Shown here one piece after another: positions 14,555 through 25,479 of a stretch of 34,771 nucleotides of DNA. Where the stretch lies: assembly GCA_902494345.1 (NCBI GenBank), contig CABUSV010000022.1:1-34771 (forward strand). Direction: 5' to 3'. Positions within the stretch are counted from its first letter, which is position 1. The number at the start of each line of letters is the position of its first letter. Both the position numbers and the translations under genes were made by a program. The notes under the pieces were generated by a model. That model saw only the letters and a list, made by a program, of their open reading frames with translations. It did not search any database and was not told where the DNA came from. The DNA comes from an uncultured Collinsella sp. (lineage in GTDB: Bacteria > Actinomycetota > Coriobacteriia > Coriobacteriales > Coriobacteriaceae).

Positions 14555-17005
14555 TTATATAAGCCTAAAGTGCTCGAGCGCCTTGACGACGCCATTTTTG
14601 TCGACCGAGTCGGTGATGTAGTCGGCGCGCTTTTTGAGATAGTCCGGCGCATTGCCCATGGCGATACCGACATCGACGGCGTTCATCAGCGAGACGTCAT
14701 TGCTGGCGTCGCCGATGCCGTATACGGTTCCGTGGTGGGGATCGAGGGCGTCGAGTACAGACTGGATGCCCCCGCGCTTCGTACATTCGCGGGGCGAGAT
14801 TTCGGTTACCTCGAGTTCGAGCTCGTTAAAGCACAGCAGCGGCTCAAGTGCCTTATCTTGAGCGATGTGGTTGGCGAGCGATGTAGACATCAAGATCTTG
14901 TAGACACTGTAATGTTGCAGCTGCGTGACTGCGTCGCCCAGGGTGCGCGCGTATCCGGGAGCATCGGGGGCATCGGCACTCATGCGCACGACGCCGTTGA
15001 GGCCCTCAAAGCGGATGACCTCGCCCGATTGCTCAAGGTAGGGGGCAAGACGCTGCAGCATACCGGGCGTCATCGACAGATCGCGAATTGCGTGTCCGTT
15101 GATCTCGGCGTAACCGCCCGCAAGACAGACGATGCCGGTCCAGGGCAGCTCAAGAAGTTTGGGGTGGATGCAGCTGAGGGTACGTCCCGTGCAGATAAAG
15201 GCCATGTTGCCGTTGGCGACAAACTCGCGGATTGCCTGCGAAACCGCCTCGTTGGGATAGGGGGAGAGGTCCCGCTCGTCTTCGGGAAGGTCTTGGGCGA
15301 GCCTGGGGTCTTGCCAGGCGAGCGTTCCGTCGATATCGAAGAAGCAGATATCGCCGCGCTTATGGACTGCGCTGGCGGCAGGGGAGGCCGAGGTGGTGGG
15401 CACAAATCCCGGCTCGAGGCCCATAATCTGGTCAAAATGCTCTTTAACGCGGGGAACGGAGATGCCGATGACCACCTGGGCGGTCTTGCCCGTAATGATG
15501 AGGCCCTTGGCGCCCACCGCGACAAACGATGCGTTATCTGCAACGATGGAAGGGTCTGCGACCTCGACGCGCAGACGCGTGGCGCAGTTGGTTGCGCCCA
15601 CGATATTGCCAACGCCACCTAAAAGCTGAATTACCCGCTCAGCGAGGACGTGATCTTGATCGGATCGACTATCGACCTCGTCGTTGGGAGATTGCTCTTT
15701 GGCAAAGCCGCTTTCCGTTAAACGATCGATTGCCGCGCGATTGGCGACATGATCCTCGCGGCCCGGCGTCTTAAGGTCATAGGCCAAGATGAGTGCTCGA
15801 AAACTAACAAAAAAGATGAGGCTAAAGGCAAGGCCGATACCGAGCGCCAAAAGATAGGCACCGGCATGCGTGCGCATGAGCGGAATAAAGTTGAAGGCTG
15901 CCATCTCCATGAGGCCGCCTGAGAAGATGCCGACGATGCCAAAGAGATTCATGGTTGTGGCAAGGCAAGACGATAAGACGGCGTAGAGAAAAAAGAGCCC
16001 GGGGTGGGTGAACATAAAGAGAAACTCGAGTGGCTCGGTAACGCCGCAAACCACCGAGGCGATGATGGCGGGAACAAGGATGACCCTGAGGCCGGCGCGG
16101 CGCTCGGGTTTTGCGGTGGAGTAGAACGCGGCTGCGATGGCAGGAAGGCCAAAGAGCTTGACCCAGCCAGTGGCGGTAAAACCGGCCCACGGCGCAAGCT
16201 CATTAAGGGGGCGCGTGCTATGGGAGAGGATGGGGAGCAAGCTGCTCCACGTGGCGTAGATGCCGTCGTTAATGACCAGGTTGTCGTAGTAGATCGGCAT
16301 GTAGAGCAGGTGGTGCAGGCCAAAGGGCTCGAGTGCTCGTTCTAAAAAGACAAAGATGCCCACGCCAAAGGGACCGACGCCTGCAAGCGCGTGACGCAGC
16401 GTATCGGTTACATCGTATACGTAGGGCACGATGGCGGCCGAGATAGCGGCAAGGGCAAACACGGCAAAAAAGCTGATGAGGTAGACCAGCGAGGAGCCCG
16501 AGAAGGTGCCGAGCCAATCGGGAATCTTGGCATCGTAGAAGCGGTCATGGATGGTGACGACGGTTGCCGATACCGCCAGCGGGCCGATAATGCCGGTGTC
16601 GAGCGTCTTGATGCCGTCGATGACGGTGATACCGCTGGCGGTGGTCAAAGATGACGGGTACTCAAGTCCAAGGTTGTCTCCGCTCAGCTTAATGATCTCG
16701 CTCAAAAAGAAGCAATAGGCAAAATAGGCGACGAGAGCCTCGAGGCAGCAACGAGCCGGTTGTTTTTGGGCAAGACCGATGGGCAGCGCTACGGCAAAAA
16801 GGAGCGGGAGGCGTTTAAAGACCGTCCACGAGCCGCGCTGGATGATGGTCCAAAAAACGTACCAAGGGGTTCCGTATACGGCGAGATCGCCGACGATGTC
16901 CGCAGTCGTTGCGAGAGCGGAGACGCCGACCATGAGGCCTGATATAGAAAACAGCATGGCGGGCGCGAACATTGCCCCGCCAAAGCGTTGGATTTTTTGC
17001 AGCAT
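14555..17005 (-). CDS. PTS sugar permease EIICB (glucose/alpha-glucoside type) fused to a Cof-type HAD phosphatase
   Basis: This is an 816-residue fusion. Residues ~1-410 are a multi-span EIIC of the glucose superfamily (FGLHHLLYMPIYYDN, VCGVTEPLEFLFMFTHPGLF). About 450-530 are EIIB with the phosphorylated Cys474 in NCATRLRV. About 553-816 are a HAD hydrolase of the Cof family, with nucleophile Asp557 in FFDIDGTL, ICTGRT and motif IV GDASNDVSLMNAVD. The protein would import and phosphorylate a sugar and may then dephosphorylate the product or a related sugar phosphate. The C-B order resembles MalX and other alpha-glucoside or glucose PTS proteins, not TreB. No EIIA and no phospho-glucosidase gene is adjacent. 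A TreR-like regulator is divergent, with an operator-like site 43 bases before the start. The combination is unusual; the substrate is inferred. Confidence 0.85.
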   Translation of the reverse strand: MLQKIQRFGGAMFAPAMLFSISGLMVGVSALATTADIVGDLAVYGTPWYVFWTIIQRGSWTVFKRLPLLFAVALPIGLAQKQPARCCLEALVAYFAYCFFLSEIIKLSGDNLGLEYPSSLTTASGITVIDGIKTLDTGIIGPLAVSATVVTIHDRFYDAKIPDWLGTFSGSSLVYLISFFAVFALAAISAAIVPYVYDVTDTLRHALAGVGPFGVGIFVFLERALEPFGLHHLLYMPIYYDNLVINDGIYATWSSLLPILSHSTRPLNELAPWAGFTATGWVKLFGLPAIAAAFYSTAKPERRAGLRVILVPAIIASVVCGVTEPLEFLFMFTHPGLFFLYAVLSSCLATTMNLFGIVGIFSGGLMEMAAFNFIPLMRTHAGAYLLALGIGLAFSLIFFVSFRALILAYDLKTPGREDHVANRAAIDRLTESGFAKEQSPNDEVDSRSDQDHVLAERVIQLLGGVGNIVGATNCATRLRVEVADPSIVADNASFVAVGAKGLIITGKTAQVVIGISVPRVKEHFDQIMGLEPGFVPTTSASPAASAVHKRGDICFFDIDGTLAWQDPRLAQDLPEDERDLSPYPNEAVSQAIREFVANGNMAFICTGRTLSCIHPKLLELPWTGIVCLAGGYAEINGHAIRDLSMTPGMLQRLAPYLEQSGEVIRFEGLNGVVRMSADAPDAPGYARTLGDAVTQLQHYSVYKILMSTSLANHIAQDKALEPLLCFNELELEVTEISPRECTKRGGIQSVLDALDPHHGTVYGIGDASNDVSLMNAVDVGIAMGNAPDYLKKRADYITDSVDKNGVVKALEHFRLI

Positions 17006-17047
17006 GTTCTGCCTTCCGAATATCGAGGCGCGTTGCGCGTGGGGAAA

Positions 17048-17058
17048 CGTTTAAACAA
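17048..17058 (-). promoter_or_regulatory. GntR/TreR-type operator at the PTS promoter
   Basis: On the minus strand TTGTTTAAACG, containing GTTTAAAC, matches the HutC/TreR subfamily consensus GTnTAnAC. A TACAAT -10 candidate on the minus strand (17066-17071) lies just upstream, so the site would overlap the transcription start of the PTS gene. Confidence 0.6.
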
Positions 17059-17169
17059 TGGATTCATTGTAGAGGACCAGACGATTGTCGTACCGGCAGT
17101 TTTGAGCGAAACCGATTTGGGCATGACAGAAACCGTCAACGGTTAAATCCTGTCGCTTTACCGATATTC

Positions 17170-17180
17170 GGTTTAAACAA
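17170..17180 (+). promoter_or_regulatory. GntR/TreR-type operator at the regulator's own promoter
   Basis: GGTTTAAACAA contains GTTTAAAC (17171-17178) and fits GTnTAnAC. A TATCGT -10 candidate follows at 17194-17199, so the site overlaps the -35 region. This suggests autoregulation. Confidence 0.6.
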
Positions 17181-17234
17181 CTTTAAGAAATGCTATCGTG
17201 CCTAGCCGGAAATGAATAATGTAGAGGTGAAACA

Positions 17235-17954
17235 ATGCCAAAAGCGATATACGAAGGAATCTACCGAGAAATACGCTCGCGCATCATTAATGGGACCTAT
17301 GCGTTTCAGGAGATGCTGCCAACCGAAGCCGAGCTGACCGCGGAGTTCGGATGCACTCGCAATACCGTCCGTCGCGCCTTGGGTATGCTGGCCGACGGGA
17401 TGTTTGTGCAGCCCATACACGGCAAGGGCGTGCGCGTCATTTGGCTTAAAGGCGAAACCGATATGCTGGGCGCGCTCGAGGAAGTCGAGTCGTTTGGCGA
17501 GTTTGCAAAGCGCAACAATGCCGTTGCATCGACGGACGTTAAGTCTTTTGAACATCTGGTCTGCACCGAGCAACTCTCTCGTCGCCTGGGCTTTAAGGTG
17601 GGCGAGAAGTTGATTCGCGTGGTGCGCGTCCGTAGCCTTAACGGTAACGCTCGCCAGGTGGACCACGGCTATTTTCTGGAGTCGATCGCCAAAGGCCTGA
17701 CGCCCGAGATCGCCGCAAGGTCAATTTACGACTATCTGGAGCACAAGCGCGGCGTCAAAGTGATGGCGAGCCGTCGTACGGTGAGTGTCGAGCTCGCCAA
17801 CGATGAGGACCGCAGCTACTTGGACCTTGGTAAGTACAACTGCGTCGCCGTCATGGAGAGCCAATCGTACACCTCGGATGGCATCTTGTTCGAGGTCACG
17901 CATGCCCGCACGCATCCCGAGATCTTCCACTACCGCGTCAACTCCAAGCGATAG
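17235..17954 (+). CDS. GntR-family (HutC/UTRA) transcriptional regulator, TreR-like
   Basis: Residues ~1-70 form the GntR winged helix (YEGIYREIRSRIINGTY, LPTEAELTAEFGCTRNTVRRALGML, IHGKGVRV). Residues ~85-235 form a UTRA ligand-binding domain, ending in a typical FEVTHARTHPEIFHYRV. The layout and length (239 residues) are those of trehalose/maltose repressors. It is divergent from the PTS-HAD gene and upstream of the ABC sugar importer. Sites of the GTnTAnAC type that this subfamily binds occur at its own promoter and at four other places: the PTS promoter, two before the importer and one before malQ. A good GAGGTGA ribosome site fixes the start. The ligand is probably a sugar phosphate; identity unknown. 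Confidence 0.88.
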   Translation: MPKAIYEGIYREIRSRIINGTYAFQEMLPTEAELTAEFGCTRNTVRRALGMLADGMFVQPIHGKGVRVIWLKGETDMLGALEEVESFGEFAKRNNAVASTDVKSFEHLVCTEQLSRRLGFKVGEKLIRVVRVRSLNGNARQVDHGYFLESIAKGLTPEIAARSIYDYLEHKRGVKVMASRRTVSVELANDEDRSYLDLGKYNCVAVMESQSYTSDGILFEVTHARTHPEIFHYRVNSKR

Positions 17955-17995
17955 TCGGCTAGCTCGCAGCCTGACGAGACTCATGCCCTCAAAGC

Positions 17996-18043
17996 GAAAA
18001 CGCCCGGTCAAACCGACGATGTATCGGCTTGACCGGGCGTTTT
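17996..18043 (+). terminator. Terminator of the TreR-like gene
   Basis: GAAAACGCCCGGTCAA...CCGA pairs with TCGG...TTGACCGGGCGTTTTC, giving a ~21-bp stem with one mismatch and a CGATGTA loop. It is A-rich on the left and T-rich on the right, so it may work in both directions. Confidence 0.8.
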
Positions 18044-18065
18044 CTCTGCATTCGATAACAAATAA

Positions 18066-18077
18066 TTGTTTATACAA
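18066..18077 (+). promoter_or_regulatory. GntR/TreR-type operator 1 before the ABC importer
   Basis: TTGTTTATACAA is a near-perfect palindrome with GTTTATAC fitting GTnTAnAC. It closely resembles the known Bacillus TreR operator form TTGTATATACAA. Confidence 0.6.
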
Positions 18078-18140
18078 AACTTGTCAAGTATCAAGTTGAA
18101 ATTACCGTTCACCGAAGTTTTTCTACCGCTCTAGTAATAC

Positions 18141-18152
18141 TTGTTCAAACAA
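18141..18152 (+). promoter_or_regulatory. GntR/TreR-type operator 2 and promoter region of the ABC importer
   Basis: TTGTTCAAACAA has perfect TTGTT/AACAA half-sites; its centre GTTCAAAC departs from GTnTAnAC at one base. A TATCGT -10 candidate follows at 18167-18172, with the same spacing as at the regulator's own promoter. It lies 75 bases downstream of operator 1, which would allow looping. Confidence 0.55.
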
Positions 18153-18260
18153 CTAGCCAAATAGCGTATCGTACAAATCAGCAAAAGGGGCAAAGTCCCC
18201 GAGCCAATCTCCGAAGGCGGCGGCAAAGGGTGCCGCCACGGTGTGAAAGGGTGGATTGTA

Positions 18261-19577
18261 ATGAAGAACGAAATGAGCAGAAGGCAGTTCCTGGGCTTTG
18301 CTGGTTCCGCGGCTGCGGTTCTTGGTCTGGGTCTCGTGGGCTGCGGCGGTTCTGCCGGCTCCGGCTCCTCTGCTTCTGGTGACGCTGCCGAGGTCTACTT
18401 CCTCCAATTCAAGCCCGAGGTCGATAAGGAGTGGAAGGAGATCGCCAAGGCCTATAAGAAGGAGAAGGGCGTCGAGGTCAAGATCGTGACCGCCGCCTCC
18501 AACACCTACGAGGAGAAGCTCAAGTCCGAGATGTCCAAGAGCTCCGCTCCGACCCTGTTCCAGGTCAACGGCCCCACCGGTCTTAAGAACTGGAAGGATT
18601 ACTGCGCCGACCTGTCCGATACCAAGCTCCGCGGTGAGCTCATTGACGACTCCCTGGCTCTGCAGTCCGACGGCAAGGATCTGGGTATCGACTGGGTCCA
18701 GGAGAGCTACGGCATTATCTACAACAAGCAGCTGCTCGAGAAGGCTGGCTACAAGGCCGAGGACATCAACTCCTTCGACAAGCTGAAGGCTTGTGCCGAC
18801 GACATCCAGGCCCGCAAGGACGAGCTTGGTGTTGAGGGTGCCTTTACTTCCGCCGGCATGGATGACTCCTCCAGCTGGCGCTACACCACCCACCTCGCCA
18901 ACCTCCCGCTCTACTACGAGTTCGAGAAGGAGCACAACCAGGAGGACGACGAGATCAAGGGCGAGTATCTCGACAACTTCAAGCAGATTTTCGACCTGTA
19001 CATCACCGACTCCACCTGCGATCCTTCGCAGCTTGCCTCCAAGACCGGCGACGACGCCACCAACGAGTTCGCAACCGGCAAGGCCGTCTTCTATCAGAAC
19101 GGTTCTTGGGCCTACGCTGACCTCACCAAGGCCGGCATGACCGACGATCAGATTGGCATGATGCCCATCTACATCGGTGTCGACGGCGAGGAGAACCAGG
19201 GCCTGTGCTCCGGCGGCGAGAACTACTGGTGCGTCAGCTCCCAGGCTTCCGAGGATGCCCAGAAGGCCACCGAGGACTTCATGTATTGGTGCGTCACTTC
19301 TGACACCGCCACCAGCATCATCGCTGACAAGATGGGTCTGACTGCCCCGTTCAAGAGCGCTAAGGAGACCACCAACGTCTTCTCGCAGCAGGCCGTTGCC
19401 ATGGCCAAGGACGGCAAGAAGACCGTCGCTTGGGACTTCGTTTACATCCCCTCTGAGGAGTGGAAGAAGAACCTCAAGCAGGCTCTGATTGCCTATGCTG
19501 CCGACAACAGCAAGTGGGACGGCGTCAAGAACGCCTTCGTCGATGGCTGGAAGACCGAGAAGGCTGCTTCCGAGTAA
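18261..19577 (+). CDS. ABC sugar transporter substrate-binding lipoprotein (MalE-like, solute-binding family 1)
   Basis: The N-terminus MKNEMSRRQFLGF...LGLVGCGG has a twin-arginine motif (Arg7-Arg8) and a lipobox ending at Cys28, so it is probably a Tat-exported lipoprotein on the outer face of the membrane. The ~410-residue mature part has the family 1 pattern (WKEIAKAYKKEKGVEVKIVT, NGPTGLKNWKDYC, ESYGIIYNKQLLEKAG, ATGKAVFYQNGSWAYADL). The start at 18261 is chosen over a GTG at 18243 because AAAGGGTGG lies at the right distance from it. Codon use is highly biased, as expected for an abundant binding protein. Two permeases and an ATPase follow. The maltodextrin substrate is inferred from nearby malQ and glgP. 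Confidence 0.9.
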   Translation: MKNEMSRRQFLGFAGSAAAVLGLGLVGCGGSAGSGSSASGDAAEVYFLQFKPEVDKEWKEIAKAYKKEKGVEVKIVTAASNTYEEKLKSEMSKSSAPTLFQVNGPTGLKNWKDYCADLSDTKLRGELIDDSLALQSDGKDLGIDWVQESYGIIYNKQLLEKAGYKAEDINSFDKLKACADDIQARKDELGVEGAFTSAGMDDSSSWRYTTHLANLPLYYEFEKEHNQEDDEIKGEYLDNFKQIFDLYITDSTCDPSQLASKTGDDATNEFATGKAVFYQNGSWAYADLTKAGMTDDQIGMMPIYIGVDGEENQGLCSGGENYWCVSSQASEDAQKATEDFMYWCVTSDTATSIIADKMGLTAPFKSAKETTNVFSQQAVAMAKDGKKTVAWDFVYIPSEEWKKNLKQALIAYAADNSKWDGVKNAFVDGWKTEKAASE

Positions 19578-19608
19578 GCAGTTGCTGCCCAAGCTATCTG
19601 ATTAGCGA

Positions 19609-19644
19609 CAGGGGGCGGGCAGACGTTGGTTTGCCCGCCCCCTG
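19609..19644 (+). promoter_or_regulatory. Intercistronic hairpin between binding protein and permease
   Basis: CAGGGGGCGGGCA and TGCCCGCCCCCTG form a 13-bp perfect stem with a 10-base loop and no T run. It sits between the binding-protein and permease genes. The same arrangement in E. coli malE-malF keeps binding protein in excess by stabilising the upstream mRNA; that role is inferred here. It is followed by GCATATTGAAAGG, which includes the permease ribosome site. Confidence 0.7.
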
Positions 19645-19664
19645 CATATTGAAAGGACCCTTCT

Positions 19665-20519
19665 ATGGGCAAAGCACTCAAGCGCTGGTGGCCGCTCTTT
19701 ATGCTGCCCACGTGTCTGGCGTTTATGATCGGGTTCGTGATCCCCTTTATCCAGGGTTTCTATCTCTCGTTCTGCCAGTTTATTACCATCAACAACACGC
19801 ACTTTGTCGGTATCGAGAACTACGTGCGCGCACTGTCCGATCCGCAGTTTGCCACGTCGTTCTTCTTTACCGTGGCGTTTGCCTTCCTGTCGACGGTGCT
19901 CATCAACGTGATCGCCCTCGCCATCGCGCAGGCGCTCACCCGCAAAGCGCTCAAGGGCACCAACATCTTCCGTACGATCTTCTTTATGCCTAACCTGATC
20001 GGCGGCATCGTGCTGGGCTACATCTGGCAGATTCTGATCAACTGTCTGCTCTCCAACGTGGGCGCCCAGCTCATCGCCCTTAACTCTGCTGCTGGCTTCT
20101 GGGGCCTTATCATCCTGACCCTGTGGCAGCAGGTCGGCTACATGATGATCATCTACATCGCTGGTCTGCAGTCCATTCCGTCCGACTACATCGAGGCCGC
20201 CAAGGTCGACGGTGCCACGGCATGGCAGACGTTTTGGAAGGTTAAGATCCCTAACCTGATGCCGACCATTACTATCTGCCTGTTCCTGTCCATCACCAAC
20301 GGCTTTAAGCTGTTCGACCAGAACCTCGCCCTTACCGGCGGCGCCCCCGCGCACTCCACCGAGATGCTCGCCCTGAACATCTACAACACGTTCTATTCGC
20401 GTGCCGGTATCGCATGGCAGGGCATCGGTCAGGCCAAGGCGGTTATCTTCTGCATCCTGGTCGTAGCCATCTCCATGATTCAGCTTAAGGCCACGAGGTC
20501 CAAGGAGGTGCAGCAGTAA
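19665..20519 (+). CDS. ABC sugar transporter permease 1 (MalF/UgpA-like)
   Basis: An integral membrane protein of 284 residues with about six transmembrane spans (first LFMLPTCLAFMIGFVIPFI). It has the EAA loop EAAKVDGATAWQTFWKVKIP, which contacts the ATPase. The length is that of the short UgpA/LacF-type MalF proteins. A GAAAGG ribosome site precedes the ATG. It overlaps the next permease by one base (TAATG), so the two are translationally coupled and expected to form a heterodimer. Confidence 0.93.
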   Translation: MGKALKRWWPLFMLPTCLAFMIGFVIPFIQGFYLSFCQFITINNTHFVGIENYVRALSDPQFATSFFFTVAFAFLSTVLINVIALAIAQALTRKALKGTNIFRTIFFMPNLIGGIVLGYIWQILINCLLSNVGAQLIALNSAAGFWGLIILTLWQQVGYMMIIYIAGLQSIPSDYIEAAKVDGATAWQTFWKVKIPNLMPTITICLFLSITNGFKLFDQNLALTGGAPAHSTEMLALNIYNTFYSRAGIAWQGIGQAKAVIFCILVVAISMIQLKATRSKEVQQ

Positions 20520-21358
20520 TGAAACGCGATAAGGTTATCAACCGCGCGCTCTCGATTTTCTTTACGATTCTGTCGCTCGCGTGGATCTACCCCGTGTTCA
20601 TGATTGCGCTCAATTCCTTTAAAAAGGCAACTGCAATCAGCACCACCACGGCATTCGATCTGCTCACGCCCGAGACGTTCAACGGCCTCGCAAACTACAT
20701 GCATGCCCTTAACGAGCAGGGCTTTGCCTCGGCATTTATGTACTCGCTCATCATCACGGTCACGTCGGTCGTGCTGATTCTGGTGTGCTGCTCCATGTGT
20801 GCTTGGTACGTAGTGCGCGTCAACAGCAAGATCTCGAACTTCTTCTATTACCTGTTCGTCTTCTCGATGGTCGTGCCCTTCCAGATGCTCATGTTCACGC
20901 TGTCCAATTTGGCGGACCGCATCGGCTTCAACACGCCGTTCAACATCTGCTTTATCTACCTCGGCTTTGGCGCGGGCCTGGCGGTCTTTATGTTCGCCGG
21001 CTTTGTAAAGAACATTCCGCTCGAGATCGAAGAGGCGGCCATGATCGACGGCTGCAACCCGGTCCAGGTGTTCTTTAAGATCGTCCTTCCCATCATGAAG
21101 CCCACCTATCTTTCGGTCGGCATCCTCGAGACCATGTGGGTCTGGAACGACTATCTGCTGCCCTACCTTACGCTCGACTCCACCAAGTACAAGACCATTC
21201 CTATCTTGATCCAGTACTTCCGCGGCGGCTACGGCCACGTCGAGCTCGGCCCCATGATGGCCTGCATCATGATGGTCGTTATCCCCATCGTCATCATGTA
21301 CATCCTCTGTCAGAAGTACATCATCGACGGCGTGGTGGCAGGTGCCGTCAAGGGCTGA
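20519..21358 (+). CDS. ABC sugar transporter permease 2 (MalG/UgpE-like)
   Basis: 279 residues with about six membrane spans (TILSLAWIYPVFMIALNSF near the N-terminus) and the EAA loop EEAAMIDGCNPVQVFFKIVLP. It ends with the usual QKYIIDGVVAGAVKG of MalG-type permeases. AAGGAGGTG lies inside the end of the upstream gene at good spacing. It forms the second half of the membrane channel with the preceding permease. A hairpin (21383-21409) separates it from the ATPase gene. Confidence 0.93.
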   Translation: MKRDKVINRALSIFFTILSLAWIYPVFMIALNSFKKATAISTTTAFDLLTPETFNGLANYMHALNEQGFASAFMYSLIITVTSVVLILVCCSMCAWYVVRVNSKISNFFYYLFVFSMVVPFQMLMFTLSNLADRIGFNTPFNICFIYLGFGAGLAVFMFAGFVKNIPLEIEEAAMIDGCNPVQVFFKIVLPIMKPTYLSVGILETMWVWNDYLLPYLTLDSTKYKTIPILIQYFRGGYGHVELGPMMACIMMVVIPIVIMYILCQKYIIDGVVAGAVKG

Positions 21359-21382
21359 TGCCGTAACAGTTTTGCAAGTTTC

Positions 21383-21409
21383 TGCGGCGCCCCTCAGCGT
21401 GGCGCCGCA
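21383..21409 (+). promoter_or_regulatory. Intercistronic hairpin between permease 2 and ATPase
   Basis: TGCGGCGCC (21383-21391) pairs perfectly with GGCGCCGCA (21401-21409). The following GCATATCGAAAGG matches the tail of the hairpin at 19609-19644 (GCATATTGAAAGG) at 12 of 13 positions, so the same hairpin-plus-ribosome-site module is used twice in one operon. Confidence 0.65.
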
Positions 21410-21426
21410 TATCGAAAGGTAGAGAC

Positions 21427-22626
<1,200 letters not shown>

Positions 22627-22694
22627 GCCCGGTGCATCCAGGCCCTCCCTTTGGGCGACTGCGGTATTGCCATCCTTTTGCCGCGGTCACATAT

Positions 22695-22740
22695 AAGGCT
22701 CCCCTCCCGTCCACTGGGCGAGAGGGGAGCCTTTCTTTGT
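22695..22740 (+). terminator. Terminator of the ABC importer operon
   Basis: AAGGCTCCCCTC (22695-22706) pairs perfectly with GAGGGGAGCCTT (22722-22733), followed by TCTTTGT. Confidence 0.8.
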
Positions 22741-22766
22741 GTTGGGGTTGTCTGGCCGGTCGTTTG

Positions 22767-22982
22767 TCTCGATCTGTAACAAGTAGGGCCGATTTCGGAC
22801 GTTAGATGTTACAGATCGAGACGGTTCCGCCGAGCTAACCATTTCATCTAAATCTGTAACACCAAAGGCGAATTTCAGCTGCTAGATGTTACAGATTGAG
22901 ATAAACCCAAGGGGAGGGGCCGGTATGTCTCAATCTGTAACAGCTGGGGCCGTTTTTACCGAGTAGCTGTTACAGATCGAGA
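22767..22982. repeat. Array of three 55-nt palindromic repeats
   Basis: Units at 22767-22821, 22847-22901 and 22928-22982 are each exactly 55 bases: a 15-base arm TCTCRATCTGTAACA (TCTAAATCTGTAACA in unit 2), a 25-base centre, and the complementary arm TGTTACAGATYGAGA. The start-to-start period is 80 then 81 bases. The centres differ but share GGSCG followed by a T-rich run. The array lies between two convergent transcription units (importer operon and glgP), beyond both terminators. It resembles REP-type extragenic palindromes; no coding frame is seen in it. Confidence 0.85.
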
Positions 22983-23022
22983 TTCTTCGGTCGAGTCGGG
23001 TTGCAGGGTAACGTGCGGGCAC

Positions 23023-23056
23023 AAAAAACGGAGCCGTGTCGCCACGACTCCGTTTC
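23023..23056 (-). terminator. glgP terminator
   Basis: On the minus strand a stem ACGGAGTCGTG/CACGGCTCCGT with a GCGA loop is followed by a run of T. It lies 28 bases after the glgP stop. Confidence 0.85.
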
Positions 23057-23083
23057 TCAAGAGGATGGGTAAGGGAAGTGAAA

Positions 23084-25351
<2,268 letters not shown>

Positions 25352-25397
25352 GTTTTCTCCTGTGATGGGTTGTTTCATGTCTGCAATTCATAAGAAG

Positions 25398-25431
25398 CCC
25401 GCGCGAGGGGATTGGGGTGGCCTCGCGCGGG
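25398..25431 (-). promoter_or_regulatory. Hairpin between malQ and glgP
   Basis: CCCGCGCGAGG and CCTCGCGCGGG form a perfect 11-bp stem. On the minus strand it is followed by CTTCTTATG rather than a T run, so it is more likely an mRNA processing or stability element, or a leaky terminator, than a full stop. Confidence 0.55.
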
Positions 25432-25479
25432 AAAAGCAAGCGCGTCCGCACGGTGGGGAGGGGTCGGGCGCGGTAGCTC

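Noticed and set aside
14555..17005. TreB-type trehalose permease
   Set aside because: TreB has EIIB before EIIC; here the order is EIIC then EIIB, and no treC-like gene is adjacent, so the substrate is left as glucose/alpha-glucoside type.
18153..19592. 479-residue minus-strand frame opposite the binding-protein gene
   Set aside because: It is a mirror of a gene with strong codon bias; its Leu/Val/Gly-rich sequence matches no family and it has no ribosome site.
22767..22982. Possible CRISPR array
   Set aside because: The three units are palindromic 55-mers with 25-25-26 base gaps, not short direct repeats with unique spacers, and no cas genes are present.
25398..25431. Strong terminator splitting malQ from glgP
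   Set aside because: The hairpin lacks a T run on the minus strand and no separate glgP promoter is evident, so an operon with an internal hairpin is more likely.
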